Positions 45,493-57,649 of a DNA stretch of 64,000 nt are shown here, in pieces (position 1 is the first letter of the stretch; each line of letters starts with the position of its first letter). This DNA is from Gautieria morchelliformis (Eukaryota > Basidiomycota > Agaricomycetes > Gomphales > Gomphaceae), in assembly GCA_015179125.1 (NCBI GenBank), contig WHVA01000563.1, positions 1 to 64,000 on the forward strand, in the 5' to 3' direction. The notes under the pieces are model-generated. The model had not been told where the DNA came from. It saw only the letters and a program-made list of their open reading frames with translations, and did no database searches. The translations under genes and the position numbers were made by a program.

Positions 45493-48297
45493 AGTGAGCC
45501 GTGTCTTTTTCGCCTCAGCCCTTTCCAGGATGTTGTCCACATCCTGGTTGGGATCAAAGATGATTGTGTGATGGTCCTTTTCATGGACTGGCAGTGCCAT
45601 GACTGCAGGCACCTGGGTGTGGATTTCCCGCTCCAGCAACCTCCAACAGGCCTCATGAGCACTGACATAGCGAGCGTCCAGGTACTGCTTAATTTCATCC
45701 TGGGTGCGACCAAACTCCATGGTGGTCTGATCATGGCCCTTGTAGAGATACTTGTGGATATACTTGATACACCTCACATTGATGGTGAGTTCAGGGTTGA
45801 TGTGACACCAGAATTTGAGCAAGAGCAGAGCAGAGTATGGCACAACCCATCTGTTGTCCAGCATGTCACCTCTGACATTGTGCAGCCTTCCATCATTGCG
45901 ACGACGGTATTTTGGATATCCATCCTCATTCAGACTGGTTTCCTCACAGCATGGCTTTGGGAACCCTTTCTTGCACTTGCCATTTTCCATGCAGGGTGCG
46001 TTTGGTTTCATTTCTCCACAGGGACCATGTGTCATCAGCTCACAGACCAACCGGTAGAGGACAGGATGAGTCTCTGGATCAGGGAACTCTGCTGAAATCA
46101 TTGAATCCACCTCATGTGGATGTCTGATCTTGGAATCTCTTTCAAACCAGATAAGAATATGCATGTGTGGGAGTCCCCTTTTCTGGAATTCAATGGTGTG
46201 GACGCGAGCGACGGTTTCCCCAAAAATCTTTTCCTTGATGATCAAGTCAATGAGGTATTTCTTTTTGAGCTGGAACACCCGCGACACCAGGTCAGGCCTG
46301 TCCTGAGGAGTTTGTCCAGGCAAAAATGCATCCAATACCTCCTGCCAGTTGGGATTGGCAGTCATGGTAATAAAGAGATCTGCCACACCATGCTTCCTTG
46401 AAATGGCCAGAGAGTTCTGCAGGTTTTCCTGCATGTCCCGTGTCCCCCCCTGAAACGTGGCAGGCAGAATGGATCTTGCGCCCAAGGTGTTTGGATCTCT
46501 GTCATTGTCATTGCAATGAAAGGCATCCATCATCTGGTTATACATCTCAGCACGGAGAGTGTGTTGATTTGTCCTGATCCACCACAGCCTGCTTTGCTCT
46601 GCAGCGGCCCAAGAGTCTACAATGTACTGCTGGAATAATTTGCCAGCGCGCAGGAGTGTTGTAGATTCTTCTGTTCTCTGGAAGAGACGATAGGAATGGA
46701 ACTGAATTTGGGTGACACGCCCACTTCGCTCACGCCCGTCTGGTAATTGGCGATAGCGAATACCAGGTTGCCACCCCAACTCTCCCCTGGGAAAGAGCAA
46801 GACATAGTGAAGAGAGGCATAGTTTAGATTCATATCAGATACCCTTCGAAAGTGTCCACCTTTGAGCTGGACAATAACATCCCTATGTTCAGGGTTGATG
46901 CCATCTCCAGGAAGAACCACCGCAATCTCATCCGCAGTAGGGATATTATACCTCCTAGGATCCCTGTGTTCCCTGTATGTGAGCCTAGCCCGGATCTCAC
47001 CATTCTGTCCCTGAGATCTGAGCCTCTCAGCCGCTTGTCTATATATGGGAACATGAGGATTGCATAAGAGGAGCATTTCCTGCAAGTCTCCCATGATAGT
47101 TGGAGACAGACCTGGGTTACGCGCGTTCCTCTGTGCCAAAGCCAATGCTGGATCATATATATAAAGTTGGGCATACTGTATCCGCCTCCCAGGGTTAGGG
47201 ATGAGAGAGCCATGAATATGATACAGTTCGCCCTGCAGCTTGAGGACATATGGACCACGACCCTCCCGAAGCAAATCTAGATCAAACTCGGCTCCCAAGG
47301 AAGTGAATGCAAATGCAGCATTGTACTGCCTGATGTTCTTGCGAAACTGTTTGGCCTCAGGGTCCTGGCCCTCTAAGAGCCGTCTCAATGGCTGAGGGAG
47401 CACTGGCAGCTCTGGAAGCTGCACCTTTCCTTCCATACAGCAATCACCAAATCTGGGCCGCCGATTTGAGGATCTCTGCAGGCGTTCTGCCATCCAGTGT
47501 AATGCTCCACAGTCAGGGCAGGGAATAACCATGGGACCCAGATCATGACGCTGCACATCTGCCTCAATTATTCTAGAGCGACCAAGTGGAACAGGAGGAG
47601 GAGGTCGCTGAGGACGCTGCTGAGGTACAGGGAGTGGCTGAGGAGGCTGAGGAGGTGCAAGGAGTGGCTGAAGAGGCTGTGGAGGTGCAGGGAGTGGCTG
47701 AGGAGGCTGAGGAGGTGCAGGGAGTCGCTGAAGAGGCCGCAGAAGCGCAGGGAGTAGCGGAGGCATTGGTCTTATTGCATTGGCCTGAGCACGCAATGCT
47801 GCCACTCCTGCAGAACCTACTACAGGAGGATTAGCTGCCTGTCTACCTCTTCCCAATCGCTGCAATATAGCAGACTGCTCAGCAGCCTGAGCACGCAACT
47901 GTGCAATTCCTGCAGAACCAACCACAGGAAGATTGGGAGGTGGCCGTATAGGCTCCTGCCTGTATCTTCTCACGGGCTGTGCTGCTGGGATTGCTGCTAA
48001 CTGAGCACGAAGGGCTGCCACCTGCTGTCCAGGACTGGGATCAGGAGGACGTAATGGCCCTGCAGCAGGTTGTTGAAAAGGATCAGCCGCATTGCTTCTA
48101 GGAGGAGGGTGAGGGATGGCAAAAGGAGGTGGTGGAGGGGGTGGCTGGTTCCGAGCTCTGGCAGCAGCCACAGCAAGGGCACGTGCTCTCCGATCAGTAG
48201 GTGACGTCATACGACCCTCCTGCTCCTCCCTCGCCCTTTCACGCTCCTGCTGACGATTTCTCTCTGGAGTAGAAGGATCCCTGAGAAATGCAGGCAT
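45493..48297 (-). pseudogene. Helitron Rep (RepHel) lacking the helicase domain
   Basis: Rolling-circle replication initiator of a Helitron, starting at 48297 with MPAFLRDPSTPERNRQQ. Residues ~60-240 are a Pro/Gln-rich low-complexity region. A zinc-binding stretch CPDCGALHW comes next (~260). The Helitron-like N-domain runs through ~370-650. The HUH motif GLPHMHILIWF is near residue 710, and the two-tyrosine active site KYIHKYLYKG is near 845. Coding stops being Rep after NILERAEAKKTRL (~934) where the inverted Gag piece begins. A complete RepHel continues for a further several hundred residues of Pif1-type helicase, absent here. No stop occurs within the surviving part, so the truncation looks recent. 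Confidence 0.92.
47590..47755 (-). repeat. 30-bp minisatellite coding Pro/Gln/Leu-rich repeats
   Basis: About five imperfect copies of a unit with ggtgcagggagtggctgagg (plus strand) encode PPQPLPAPPQPLQ-like repeats in the N-terminal part of the Helitron Rep. Such arrays vary readily in length. Confidence 0.8.
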
Positions 48298-48935
48298 AAG
48301 CTTAGAGGAACAATCAAGCTACCCCACTTCAACTTACATTTGCAAGCAGATGCTGTTGTTGTTAATTTTTCTTGGGCAAAGTCAGGGGAATTTATTAATT
48401 TCTAATTAAATAAATGTCAGACAGCTCACACCAGACCACAGAGAAATACATACATACCAAGGAAGGGACAGGGAGTCTGTTTGTTAGGCAAAGTCAAGGG
48501 AATTTATTAATTTCTATTTAAAAGCAAAAAAAAAAATGTCAGATGGCTCACACCAGACCACAGAGAAATATATGTACCAAGGAAGGGATGGGGAATTTTT
48601 TTGATGAAAATATCCAAGTCTTCTTCGGCTATCCAACTGGAATAATTCCAGTAAAAGGTCCTGGTCCTGGTCCTGGTCCTGGGGAGATGTCTTCTTCAGC
48701 CACCAGTAGTGCAAGTCAACACTAAGAGAACTGCAATGCAATTGTGGCTCCCTCTAAGGCAGCCTGGGATGATTACCTGGCTCCTTAGCAAAGAAAAAGC
48801 TGCCCCAATGAAGGGGTCAACCCCAATAGTTCACTGCAGAGACCTCCCTGGGAAGAGATCTTTTGTGGTCTACACTATATAGGCTATCTATTAATTCACT
48901 CTCACACAATTTTATTCTATCTAGTAGTGGGCAGA
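48298..48935. repeat. Upstream of Rep: ~120-bp tandem duplication and GGTCCT repeat
   Basis: gcaaagtca.ggga.atttattaatttct through ctcacaccagaccacagagaaata and ccaaggaaggga.gggga occurs at about 48375-48475 and 48488-48593. A four-unit GGTCCT run is at 48657-48682. On the minus strand, 48932-48905 reads CCACTACTAGATAGAATAAA, similar to Helitron 5' ends, so the Helitron start may be near 48935; this is tentative. Confidence 0.6.
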
Positions 48936-48939
48936 GAGG

Positions 48940-49225
48940 AGAGGAGGGTGGTGGTGGAGTGCGCGAAAGCGGCTGCGCAGCGCAGCGATCTGCCAGCACA
49001 GCGCTGCTTTGAGCACCTGAGCCGGCAGACCGGCCTAAACCGCTCGCGGCTGCGCCGCTCGCATGCTCCAGAACGCTGCGCAGCGCTGGAGCCGGAAGAG
49101 TGGCGCAAACCGCCAGTAGGGCCCAGGGGCTCACGGCTGCGCCGCTTGCGCGCTCCGCTGACAAACTGGTGACCAAGCATTGGTCAGCAGCGCCCACAAC
49201 CCACTGAGCGCGTTTCACTCTTAGA
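48940..49225. other. GC-rich block
   Basis: The words gctgcgcagcgc, gcggctgcgccgctcgc and ctgcgcagcgctgg recur in near-palindromic form. The GC content is plainly above the flanks. A 147-codon open frame covers it on the minus strand but looks compositional. Its role is unknown. Confidence 0.5.
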
Positions 49226-49253
49226 CTAGGTGGATACCCGCGCTTCGCGCGGG
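49226..49253 (-). mobile_element. Helitron 3' terminus (hairpin plus CTAG)
   Basis: The minus strand reads CCCGCGCGAAGCGCGGG, a 7-bp perfect stem with a 3-base loop (49253-49237), then TATCCAC and CTAG (49229-49226) followed by T. A hairpin about 11 nt before a CTRR end inserted ahead of T is the standard Helitron 3' end. Its body must lie to the right, so it is not the end of the Rep-bearing copy to the left, whose 3' end was lost at 45492. Confidence 0.75.
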
Positions 49254-49289
49254 GGTGCAAGGCGTTTGCTCAATGACTGTTCATTGTTG

Positions 49290-50640
49290 AACCCTCCAGT
49301 AGACCCCTCCACTGTTGGCTGCAAGCGTGATGATTCCATGCAGTCGAAGACTAATGTGAGCTTCGAGCTCGTGGCCCCAATCCCATGTGCAGCCCAGCAA
49401 CAAGACAGTTGATGCTACCCTGGGCTCTGAGCCTAGGGACCCAGAAGATGGAGAGGTCATAGACGTCACCACCAAGGGCAGGAAGCCCCCAACCATGTGT
49501 TGCCTAGCGTGGTTGAGGATGAGGTGCCGCCAGGGAGCCAGCTGGCATCCCTGGCCCAGTCCCCCTTGCCTAAGGACAAACGCAAGGGTAGGGAAGCCTC
49601 GCTGTCGCCAGATGGCAGAGGATCAAGGTAAGACCAGACGTCAAGACAACCTCACAGTCACAGCTCCGGTTGCCGTTCGGTTGCTGTTCAAGGAGTTGAG
49701 TGACAGTTGTGCCCAAAAGGGAATGACAGCACAAAAAGTGCACACCTGAGTATAGTCCGGGCTCCAAGTACTCAGTACTTGAGCTCCAGTAGGAAGAGCT
49801 CGAGGCCTACCCTGGCCAACAAAACAATGATGGTGCTGAGACTAAACACTCAGATGCACAAGGTGATGCAACAAAACACTGCCACCCTTGCCACATACAA
49901 GAGTGTGAATGCAAGGATAGGCCACCTTATGGTGGCCTTGTGTGGCCTCACAGAAAACATTGAAGGCCTGGACCATGACATGCAAGAAGCTGAGGCCTAA
50001 TAACAACATGGCACAGTGGTACTTGAGAGTGTCTGAGCTGAAGTTCGAGAAATTGAACTGAGAAATGAAATGCACAGGTACAGGAGGCCATGGGATGAGG
50101 AGCAAGATAGACGATGCATGCTGCTCCCGGGGCACAAGATGTGCAATTCAGAGACGAATTGCACACAGCTCTGGCCACCCCGACGGTGTGAGGTACATAG
50201 CTGTCCTGTGTCAAGAGTGGGGTCCCCTTCTTCTCTACCTACCCGACATCTCTAGCTACTTATATAGTGTAACTAGAACAATGATGAGAGAACAATGGCA
50301 GAAGAACAATAACGTTCGCACTTGTGGGTGCTTGTGTGCGCATCCGATCTCTGCTTATCTGCAACTAGACAGCGTAGCTGTCTTACAACAGACAGCTGCA
50401 AGAGAATCAAACAGATCATCAGGGAACAAGTCATCTCAGAGCCAGACTCCGAGACCATGGCAGAGATTTTGGAGCTCGAAGTGGCCCACTGGCAGTGGAA
50501 GGAAGCCAGTGCAGCACACCGTCACATGTGGGCCCTCAAGCTGCTGGCAAGGAATGCAGAAGACGCTGTGGCTCAAAGCCACACTGCTCAGCAGCCTGAT
50601 GAGCAGCTCAGGCGCACTGTGCAGGAGGTGTGACAAGCCC
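49290..50640 (+). pseudogene. Degraded unrecognised coding region
   Basis: Pieces in changing frames look like protein: GSEPRDPEDGEVIDVTTKGR (49410), PPGSQLASLAQSPLPKDKRK (49525), MHKVMQQNTATLATYKSVNA (49852), and ISEPDSETMAEILELEVAHW (50430). There are many stops between them. I do not recognise the family. Position beside a Helitron 3' end suggests captured or internal Helitron sequence, which is inference. Confidence 0.35.
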
Positions 50641-50699
50641 ACACAGACACAGCATACAACAGCAGGCTGCACATCCGCACACCTGAGTAGCGCCCATAT

Positions 50700-51060
50700 C
50701 ACCTCTATTTAGAAGTTTGATGGCGCCCCTTGTGCAGTTCTAGTTAGAGGGATCTAGCTATGCTACGCTGTACCAGCAATCATACCAGTGTTCAGCTCTC
50801 CCTCGGAATCATTTTTGAAAAACCCAATGCCCTGGCTCGTTCCTGGGGCTCCAGGACACGGTCCCATATCTACTCAAACCTACAGTGCCAAACTCACGTG
50901 ACTTCTCAAAGCCTCAAACCTTCTCAACGTCATTGACGACGCTGTTGGTTTGAAAGTTGACTTCTCACAGTTTTTGAGGTTTCTTTAGTTCAAACTTATT
51001 TCAAGTGATTCCAGGTAATTTTACTGTAACAAGGTTGCTCAGTTTCAAATATCTTTTTTT
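50700..51060. other. Spacer, nothing recognised
   Basis: No gene or repeat evident. It lies just 3' of the first minus-strand gene of the KDZ block and may hold the terminus of that transposon. Confidence 0.4.
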
Positions 51061-51065
51061 ATTCG

Positions 51066-52454
51066 CTATACACCCCTCCCCTCATTGCCTTCCTCGTCAA
51101 TAATTGTCCTACTCTTGACCACCTTAGAGGCATGTGCAGATGCCTTGCGACGCTTGTAAACCGTCTCCCCAGCAGCTTCTTTCGCATGATTCTCTTCAAT
51201 TCTGGCCTCAAGGTCCTCCTCGCTCAATTTCTCCCACCTGCATATTCCATCAGTCAGTGCCTTATGCAAACTGTTGAGTTCCATGCGAGTGCCAGCCTTG
51301 GCTGGATTAACGACCTTCTTCAGTGGCCAGCCTTGTATTACCACCCCCCAATTATCCACCATTCGCCGCTCATAGTTCTCATAATTCATAAGTGGCTTGT
51401 CCAATATATTATACTTGAGGAGGATACTTGCTATGCACACTGTGAGATTCAGAAATATATTAAGTCTCAGCCACATACCTAACCCCTCCTGAATTATTTG
51501 ACGACACTCGCTTACAATGGCTTTCCTACCCAAATGTTTTGAATTTACGTGACCTGTGCATTGTATTAGAAGATAAAAGAATACCAATCAGTAATCACAC
51601 ACCTTTATCTAGGCCAGCAACGACATATGACTCCAATTGGAGTGCGAGCCCTTTAGGATTGAGGTTCAGGACATCTTTCACAAAATTCTCTGCTACTCCT
51701 GAAAACCAAACCTTGGGTTCATGGTACTGCTCAACATCTCCATGTACAGCAATATAAAATCCCTCCATGCCTGTTCTTTCATGTGCAGCAGACCACTGAA
51801 GTGAAATGATAATGATTTTGAATAATATTCATTTAATATGATAAGCAGCTTACTTCACGATCCATCACTGAGCACGTGGCGTTGACATCCTTCTGCATCG
51901 CTTTTGGATGAACCCTTCTAACCTTCGCATGATCCTCACGAAGTTCTATGAGCTCTTGCTGAAGAAGCTTACACTCAGCAGTGCTGAGCTTGTGATACTT
52001 CGCTTGAAGCTCTGAGAGGTTCTCATTGACATATGACAGAAGCTTGTGTCGTTCACCTTCTTTGAGACCTACCAAGTATTTATTAGATTATGTTCTTGAA
52101 CTATTAAGATTAAAACCCTTGATTGACTTCCTCCAACTCCCTCTTTGTAAATGTGTTCCATGCATTTGGTGCATGTCGAGCACGGAGCATACAACCCCCA
52201 AGTAGCAGCTGTTGATTAGTCCATGATAAAGAGCTAAAATGTATCAAGTTAATATACTATCAATTTGCTGAGTAGATACTGTTAACTTACCGTCCATAAC
52301 TCGAGGATATTTGTGCAGATCTCCCAACATGCTCCAGGCGAGTGGTATCCAGTGCCTTTGTGAGTTCTTCATGTTTGGTGTGATTCCTGGCCTTCTGCTC
52401 TGTTGTCAGGCTCCTTCGTATGCGTTTGCCTTTGGTAGATAGTTCTTGTGGCAT
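51066..52454 (-). CDS. KDZ-associated accessory protein
   Basis: Starts at 52454 (MPQELSTKGKRIRRSLTTEQ). Exons continue with LEHVGRSAQISSSYGR, a helical block ELQAKYHKLSTAECKLLQQE and HAKVRRVHPKAMQKDVNATC, then ERTGMEGFYIAVHGDVEQYH. The last exon has NWGVVIQGWPLKKVVNPAKA and LTDGICRWEKLSEEDLEAR, ending in a Lys/Arg-rich then acidic tail at 51066. The GWP...NPS/A...L...L..G.C.W pattern occurs in many basidiomycete proteins of unknown function near KDZ transposons. Function unknown. Several introns of 50-60 bp; exact joins were not all checked. Confidence 0.6.
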
Positions 52455-52678
52455 CGGGTAGACACAAACGTTTGGAAAAAAAACGCAACCTTCATGTGAC
52501 CTAATTCATCGGCTACATTAGCAGACTTAGGAATGTTTATGAAGATTTAAAAAAAATTGAACAGAGGGGGGGATGTTGTTGTATTAAATAATAGTCAACG
52601 TCCAAATGGCAGACAAGGGCTGTTCTTTTACCAAGAAATCACATCTATCATTGTCTACTTACCTATCCACTCCAGGTA

Positions 52679-53890
52679 TATCTAATCAGCTACCATTAAG
52701 CTCAAAAGGTTCTCCATGTGGGCTTCCAACCCACAGTCTTTGAGGACATGGTCCGATTGGCTTTGGGGATACTTGGGATTCCCAGTTACGCACTTCGCAA
52801 TTTGACGGCGTATGAGTGGAGCTGCATCTATATCCTCCAAAGCACAGTGGAGGTTTTTGCTGAATGCATATGGCCTGCATAGAGCAGGCGCAACAGGCGT
52901 ATGAATGACAGGACCAGTGGTAGAGCCTGGGAGAAGTATATTTTGAGTAAACTGGAAGGGGCGGACTGTGGTTGGCGGCGATTCTGGTTCGGTTTTCACA
53001 GCTGGATGAGAGGGGGAAGCCAGGGGTGAAACACCTTCTATTAGTTTCTCAATCTCCAAGCAGGCCTCAGGGCTCCAATCACCGAACAACTGCCATAGGG
53101 TGGCTTCCTCGTCAAGTGTTGGTTGATGGTGAAGCCTCGATGGCTGTTACTTGGTGGGTGGTTGTTCGGTTGCAGATTTAGATGTGCTTTTCATTGAAGC
53201 AGATGCAGGCGCTGTGGGAGAGGTGGGTGGAGTCCGCAAGACAGGGAATGAGGACCTAGGCACGGCCAACTGGGGCTCAGGGTCCATCCGGGAAGGAACA
53301 GTTTCAGAATTGGCAGGAGGGCTAGTAGTGGAGGCCTGCAAGCAGGTTGGAATGACAAGTGTCACCGTCCTTTGTCAATGGCAGAGCTTGAATCAGAACT
53401 AACATGCCCTCGGCGAGCCTCTCGCTGCAAGACACCTGGCAAGGCTAAGTGGTGCCGGAAGATGTCCATCATATCTTGACAAGCCAGGTTCATCTCCTCA
53501 GAATGAAGGGTGATATGAGGTGCATGTACTGAAACATTGATCTCCGAAGGTGTAATATCACCACCTCCACTGTAATCGGTGCGGGCAGTAAAAGTAATCG
53601 CTACGCAATCAGTATAGCGTTCTAGAAGAGTCAACTATAAGGTGTTTAAAAAGTTGTATCCTTATCTGCAATCATTGGACACACCGTGGCATCGACCTGG
53701 GAGGTCATATCAACATATACATCCTCCTGTTGGTAACTGTCCTGTATAAAGGATGCATGAACCTTACAAGGTGATGCATATACCTTCCCTAGTCTGATGT
53801 GTCCAGCTGCCAGAGGATAAGGAGTGCCTGGCCGCTCCCCAGACAGATTTTCAATGGAGTTTGATGGCTCATAGGAGGTATAATCCCTCA
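52679..53890 (-). CDS. Hypothetical protein in the KDZ block
   Basis: Starts at 53890 (MRDYTSYEPSNSIENLSG). Exon 1 ends at VDAT and splices (gtgtgtcc...cttatag) to LTLLERYTDCVAITFTARTD, which reads cleanly. Next comes NLACQDMMDIFRHHLALPG, then a Pro/Ser-rich exon (PSRMDPEPQLAVPRSSFP) and, after another intron (gtaacagc...gacgag), EATLWQLFGDWSPEACLEIE and SPSHPAVKTEPESPPT. It ends at LLSLMVAD, 52682. The join into the Pro/Ser exon did not keep frame by eye. No known domain. It lies between the transposase and the accessory gene on the same strand. Confidence 0.5.
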
Positions 53891-54440
53891 TTAACTGTAT
53901 TTTCAGACACTGAAGAGTGTTGGCAATGAGAATGAGCAGGTAGGCTGATACGGTGTGTAAGTTGCTGCGAACAAAGATGTGACTGTCATGTCACACAGCT
54001 TTACTGCATGTTTGTGGGCGCCTTGACCTGCTGCAGTTGTTGGAAATGACAACACTACCAGACTGTAATTATGTCAGATAATATGATAGTGTGAGTTTAT
54101 TGTCCCCTATTCACATTTCCTTACAAATTTTGGAGCAGATTTCTGAAGTCGCAATACCTTCGATGTAGCTGTATATATGCATGTACAGTAAGTACCGTAT
54201 GTGGGCAGAGTAAGACTTTTGAAGTCACTTTCCTAAAGCTTAGATATTGTGAACTGTAAGGTTACTGAGTATTGAACATATAGCTTGAATATGTCAGACA
54301 GAAACAAGAATACATACAATCGGAGAAAAGATGTGTAACAAAGTGTGGGTACTTGTATTAGTCCCACTGGGTATACATACACAACACGCAAAACTGTGCA
54401 CTTGATTCAAACGACTGGCAACTGGAATACACATAAGGTC

Positions 54441-57400
54441 CTATATTTGAGTACTCTCAAGGAATTCTCCTAAGCGTAGCACCTCATCATTAGCCTGATC
54501 ATCATCGCCGACTTCCATATCATGTTCAGCTTCCAGCACCTCGATCATCACACTCTCTTCTGGCATGCTAGGATTGACGGTGGTACTGGGATCATGGACC
54601 TCCATATGTCCCAGCTTTACTCCTGGCCTAGAAACACCTGTAAACCTAGCTAATTCGTAAATGGCGTGAAGGCGAGCCCTGTGAATATTGTTCACACGGC
54701 TTTGTACGTGGAACAGAGACAGGAGTTTGGTTGCTAGTTTGGGTTGAGTGCTGCTGAGACGTTGATATGTGTTCTTCAGCTGCCTATCCTCATCTTGGAC
54801 CCATGTGTGCATGCGATGAATTTCAATATTAAGACGTTGGATCTCCTCTCTTGCTCGAACAATTTTGAAGTACTTCGATGCTACCAGTTGATTTGATGCC
54901 GTGACTGCTTGAGCAATTTGAAGTCTGCCAGCATTCCATACCCAGCTACATCATGATACTCCAAACGAGGACGCAGCAGGTTTTGCATGGGGGCCAATAA
55001 ATTGTATTTGTCCAGGGCAGTATGGACTGCCACTGATCGCCGTGTAATTGCCTTGGATATATGCTTACGCATCTTATAGCCTGATACATACTGAGATCAA
55101 AAAAATATGAATGCATATGACGTGAAATCCTTACAAGTACCCATGAGATTAGCCTTGGCTAGTTCAAACAGCTGTGCCACTACAAGGCCCTCAAGTTGTT
55201 CCACCACTCTAATAAAACGTTGATTATTGATGTAGGCAGCTGCTTCCTGATAAGCAGGGTGTTAATGAGTCCACTGTTCGTTCAGCCCAAGCCGTTGTTC
55301 AATATCCTCAACCACGTTCATAGCCAGTTCCAATTTGCGAAGGGTGCTGCGGTGCTCAGCCTCTAGTGCCTTGACCTCAGATTCTTCTGCAGCTGAAAGG
55401 GTGCCTGACGGTGCCAAACTGGAGGGCGTGTATTCAAGCCATTGTACAGTTGTCATGCTCCCCCATCGCTCACTGTAAAGAGGGTATTATGCATCATGCG
55501 ATCAAGAAGCAAAGTGAACGCTTACTTCTGCTGGTCAAGCTTTTGCAATGCCTCAACGTAAGCCACTTTCAGAGCATCCCCTGGTGGCTCTTTCCCTGAA
55601 TTGGAAAGGTAGGTGAACTCTTCATCATGCCAATAAATGAAATCTTCATCGGTATACCCATGAGCAGATTTGAATGCTTCCACTTCTGGGATGTATTCAT
55701 TGATAATTGACAAGGCTTGCTTGTAATTGTTGTACATAAAGTTCGCTGCAATGATAAATCAGTGGCATGTATATGATGACGTGCTTGAACGTACTCAGCT
55801 CGAGGTATTTGTCATCATCCCATTGTTGAAAATGTAAGTCAATGAATTGGAGATAATGGAAGTATGATGCATGTCGGATAAGTCTGGCTACAGCATTGGA
55901 AGCCGAAAAGAGTCTTTCACAGGTTTCGAGATCTTCAAGTCCCACACCAGGTAGGTACATTGGGTGCCATTTAAGCTGACACAGTCATCCGTGAGCATGT
56001 CCATGAAATGCATTTAGTGCCATTGTGAGTTGTTTGTTGTGTGCATCTTCAGAAAGTGAGCTGTTGTGGACTGTTGCCATAAATGAGCAGGCAATGTCAG
56101 ATCCAACACATTGGTCCTCTTGGAAGACTTTGAGGATCTTCTCCAAGGTCGCTAATCCGTACTTAGCAAGCTCTCCACTTTCCCGCATCTCCATGAATGT
56201 CTGCACAAAGCCATGCCGGCATGCACACACAAATCCACCTGTCTGTTCAAAAACCTTGACAGTTTCCTCAGAAATTGCATTGGCAGCCACCCAGACCTCT
56301 GTGCAAAGAGTCTCGTCATTTCCATAAAGAGGCGCGTCTTTGATAGTTGTTTTTATCCCATTCTTAGATTCCATTGCCTTACCAGGACGTTGAAGAACAT
56401 CATCCTTGAACCTGTCTACCTGGCTGGGCAAAATATGATAATCACTGTGAAAGACACGTTCATCAGTGTGGTCAGCACCATTAATACACTTGAGGGACAT
56501 GTTTCCGTCCATTGCTTGAAGCCATGCTGGTATTAGTGGTGTTTCATCCTCAACCTATATATTGTCAGTATGTGAAGAAGTGAATACCCAAATACTTACC
56601 CTGTAGCTGCATGGTGGGCAGGCATTGAGTAAATGCCAGTCTGCTCCATCCTGGCCGAGTGCCTGGTTAACCAGCAGGTGGACACGTCGCAGTAGATCCA
56701 AATAGACATCAAATGTGTTGGACAATTGAATTCTAAAGTGTGGTGAATAAGTGACCTACCAAGAGGTTTCATTTCAATGAGATCAATATAAATAAGTTAA
56801 AGGCAAAACTTACATCATGCACTGCACACAGCACCTTACACATAGCTTGGACACTGAATCCTGATTGTCTCCTTCGAATTTGGTGATAGAATTCAAGAGC
56901 ATCAAGTGTGATCGTGACGGAGGGATCATTGGGGGTGCTGCCAAGTAAACCTGCACGCAACAGCGATACATTGGTGAGTTCATCCGGTCCCTGTGCTATA
57001 TCACGACACAGAACATATTCTGAATGTAGCAAACATATCAATGTGCTGCATCAGAAGCAACTGCAGATATCACCTTTGAGGTCAATAACGGTGACCTGGA
57101 AGTACTTGTCTGCTGTCTGAACAAAATCACGTGTGCCATTGTCAAACTGAGGCTCTTGAAGATCCACTAAAGCCAATAGAGGTTGTGTTGCCTTGGTTTT
57201 GTTGTGTTTCCAGTAAAGATATGCTGAGACAAGTGCGGGGGCTTGTATTTCCCATTCAGAATGCATTGCTCGGTTACGATGCAAGCAACTCTGCCTATCC
57301 CGTTGACAGCGCGAATAGTACCTTTGAAGAAATTATACTGTTGGACGGCATGTAACGAGAAGATAAAGTTTGGGTGTACGGACCTTTGAAAGGCATACCA

Positions 57401-57642
57401 TTGTGCATTGTCAACCGTACGCCCTTGATGACTTACCATCTCTGCATAATCTCCATTTGACTCACTACACACGTCACTCCCATGGCCATATTCATGAGTG
57501 GGCGTGCCATTGTTGTCGTTAACATCAAAGCCTGACCAATTAAGACCTACTTCAAGTTGCGCTTCTGCGATCCTCTGACGGGCTGCAGCTGTTAGACCTT
57601 TGATACTGCTCAGCAGGATAGTTCTATGACATGTAGTGTAGG
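54441..57642 (-). CDS. KDZ (Kyakuja-Dileera-Zisupton) family transposase, 5' end missing
   Basis: A cut-and-paste type transposase. The first visible exon starts after acceptor tgtcatag (57619) with TILLSSIKGLTAAARQRIAE and GLNWSGFDVND. A CxC1-like N-terminal part follows (LVSAYLYWK, LLRAGLLGSTPNDPSVTITL, FYHQIRRRQSGFSVQAMCKV). The KDZ core has MDGNMSLK, GGFVCACRHGFVQTFMEMR, SGELAKYGLATLEKIL, GSDIACSFMATVHNSSLS and LNAFHGHAHG. Further on are GVGLEDLETCERLFSASNAV and a long coiled-coil C-terminus ending at 54441 in an acidic tail. About ten introns. Upstream exons are absent because LTR sequence starts at 57650 inside an intron. No internal stop was seen in the core. Confidence 0.85.
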
Positions 57643-57649
57643 ATGAACA

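Noticed and set aside
48816..49260. 147-codon minus-strand frame in the GC-rich block
   Set aside because: Composition alone explains the open frame; residues are Ser/Ala/Arg-rich without order.
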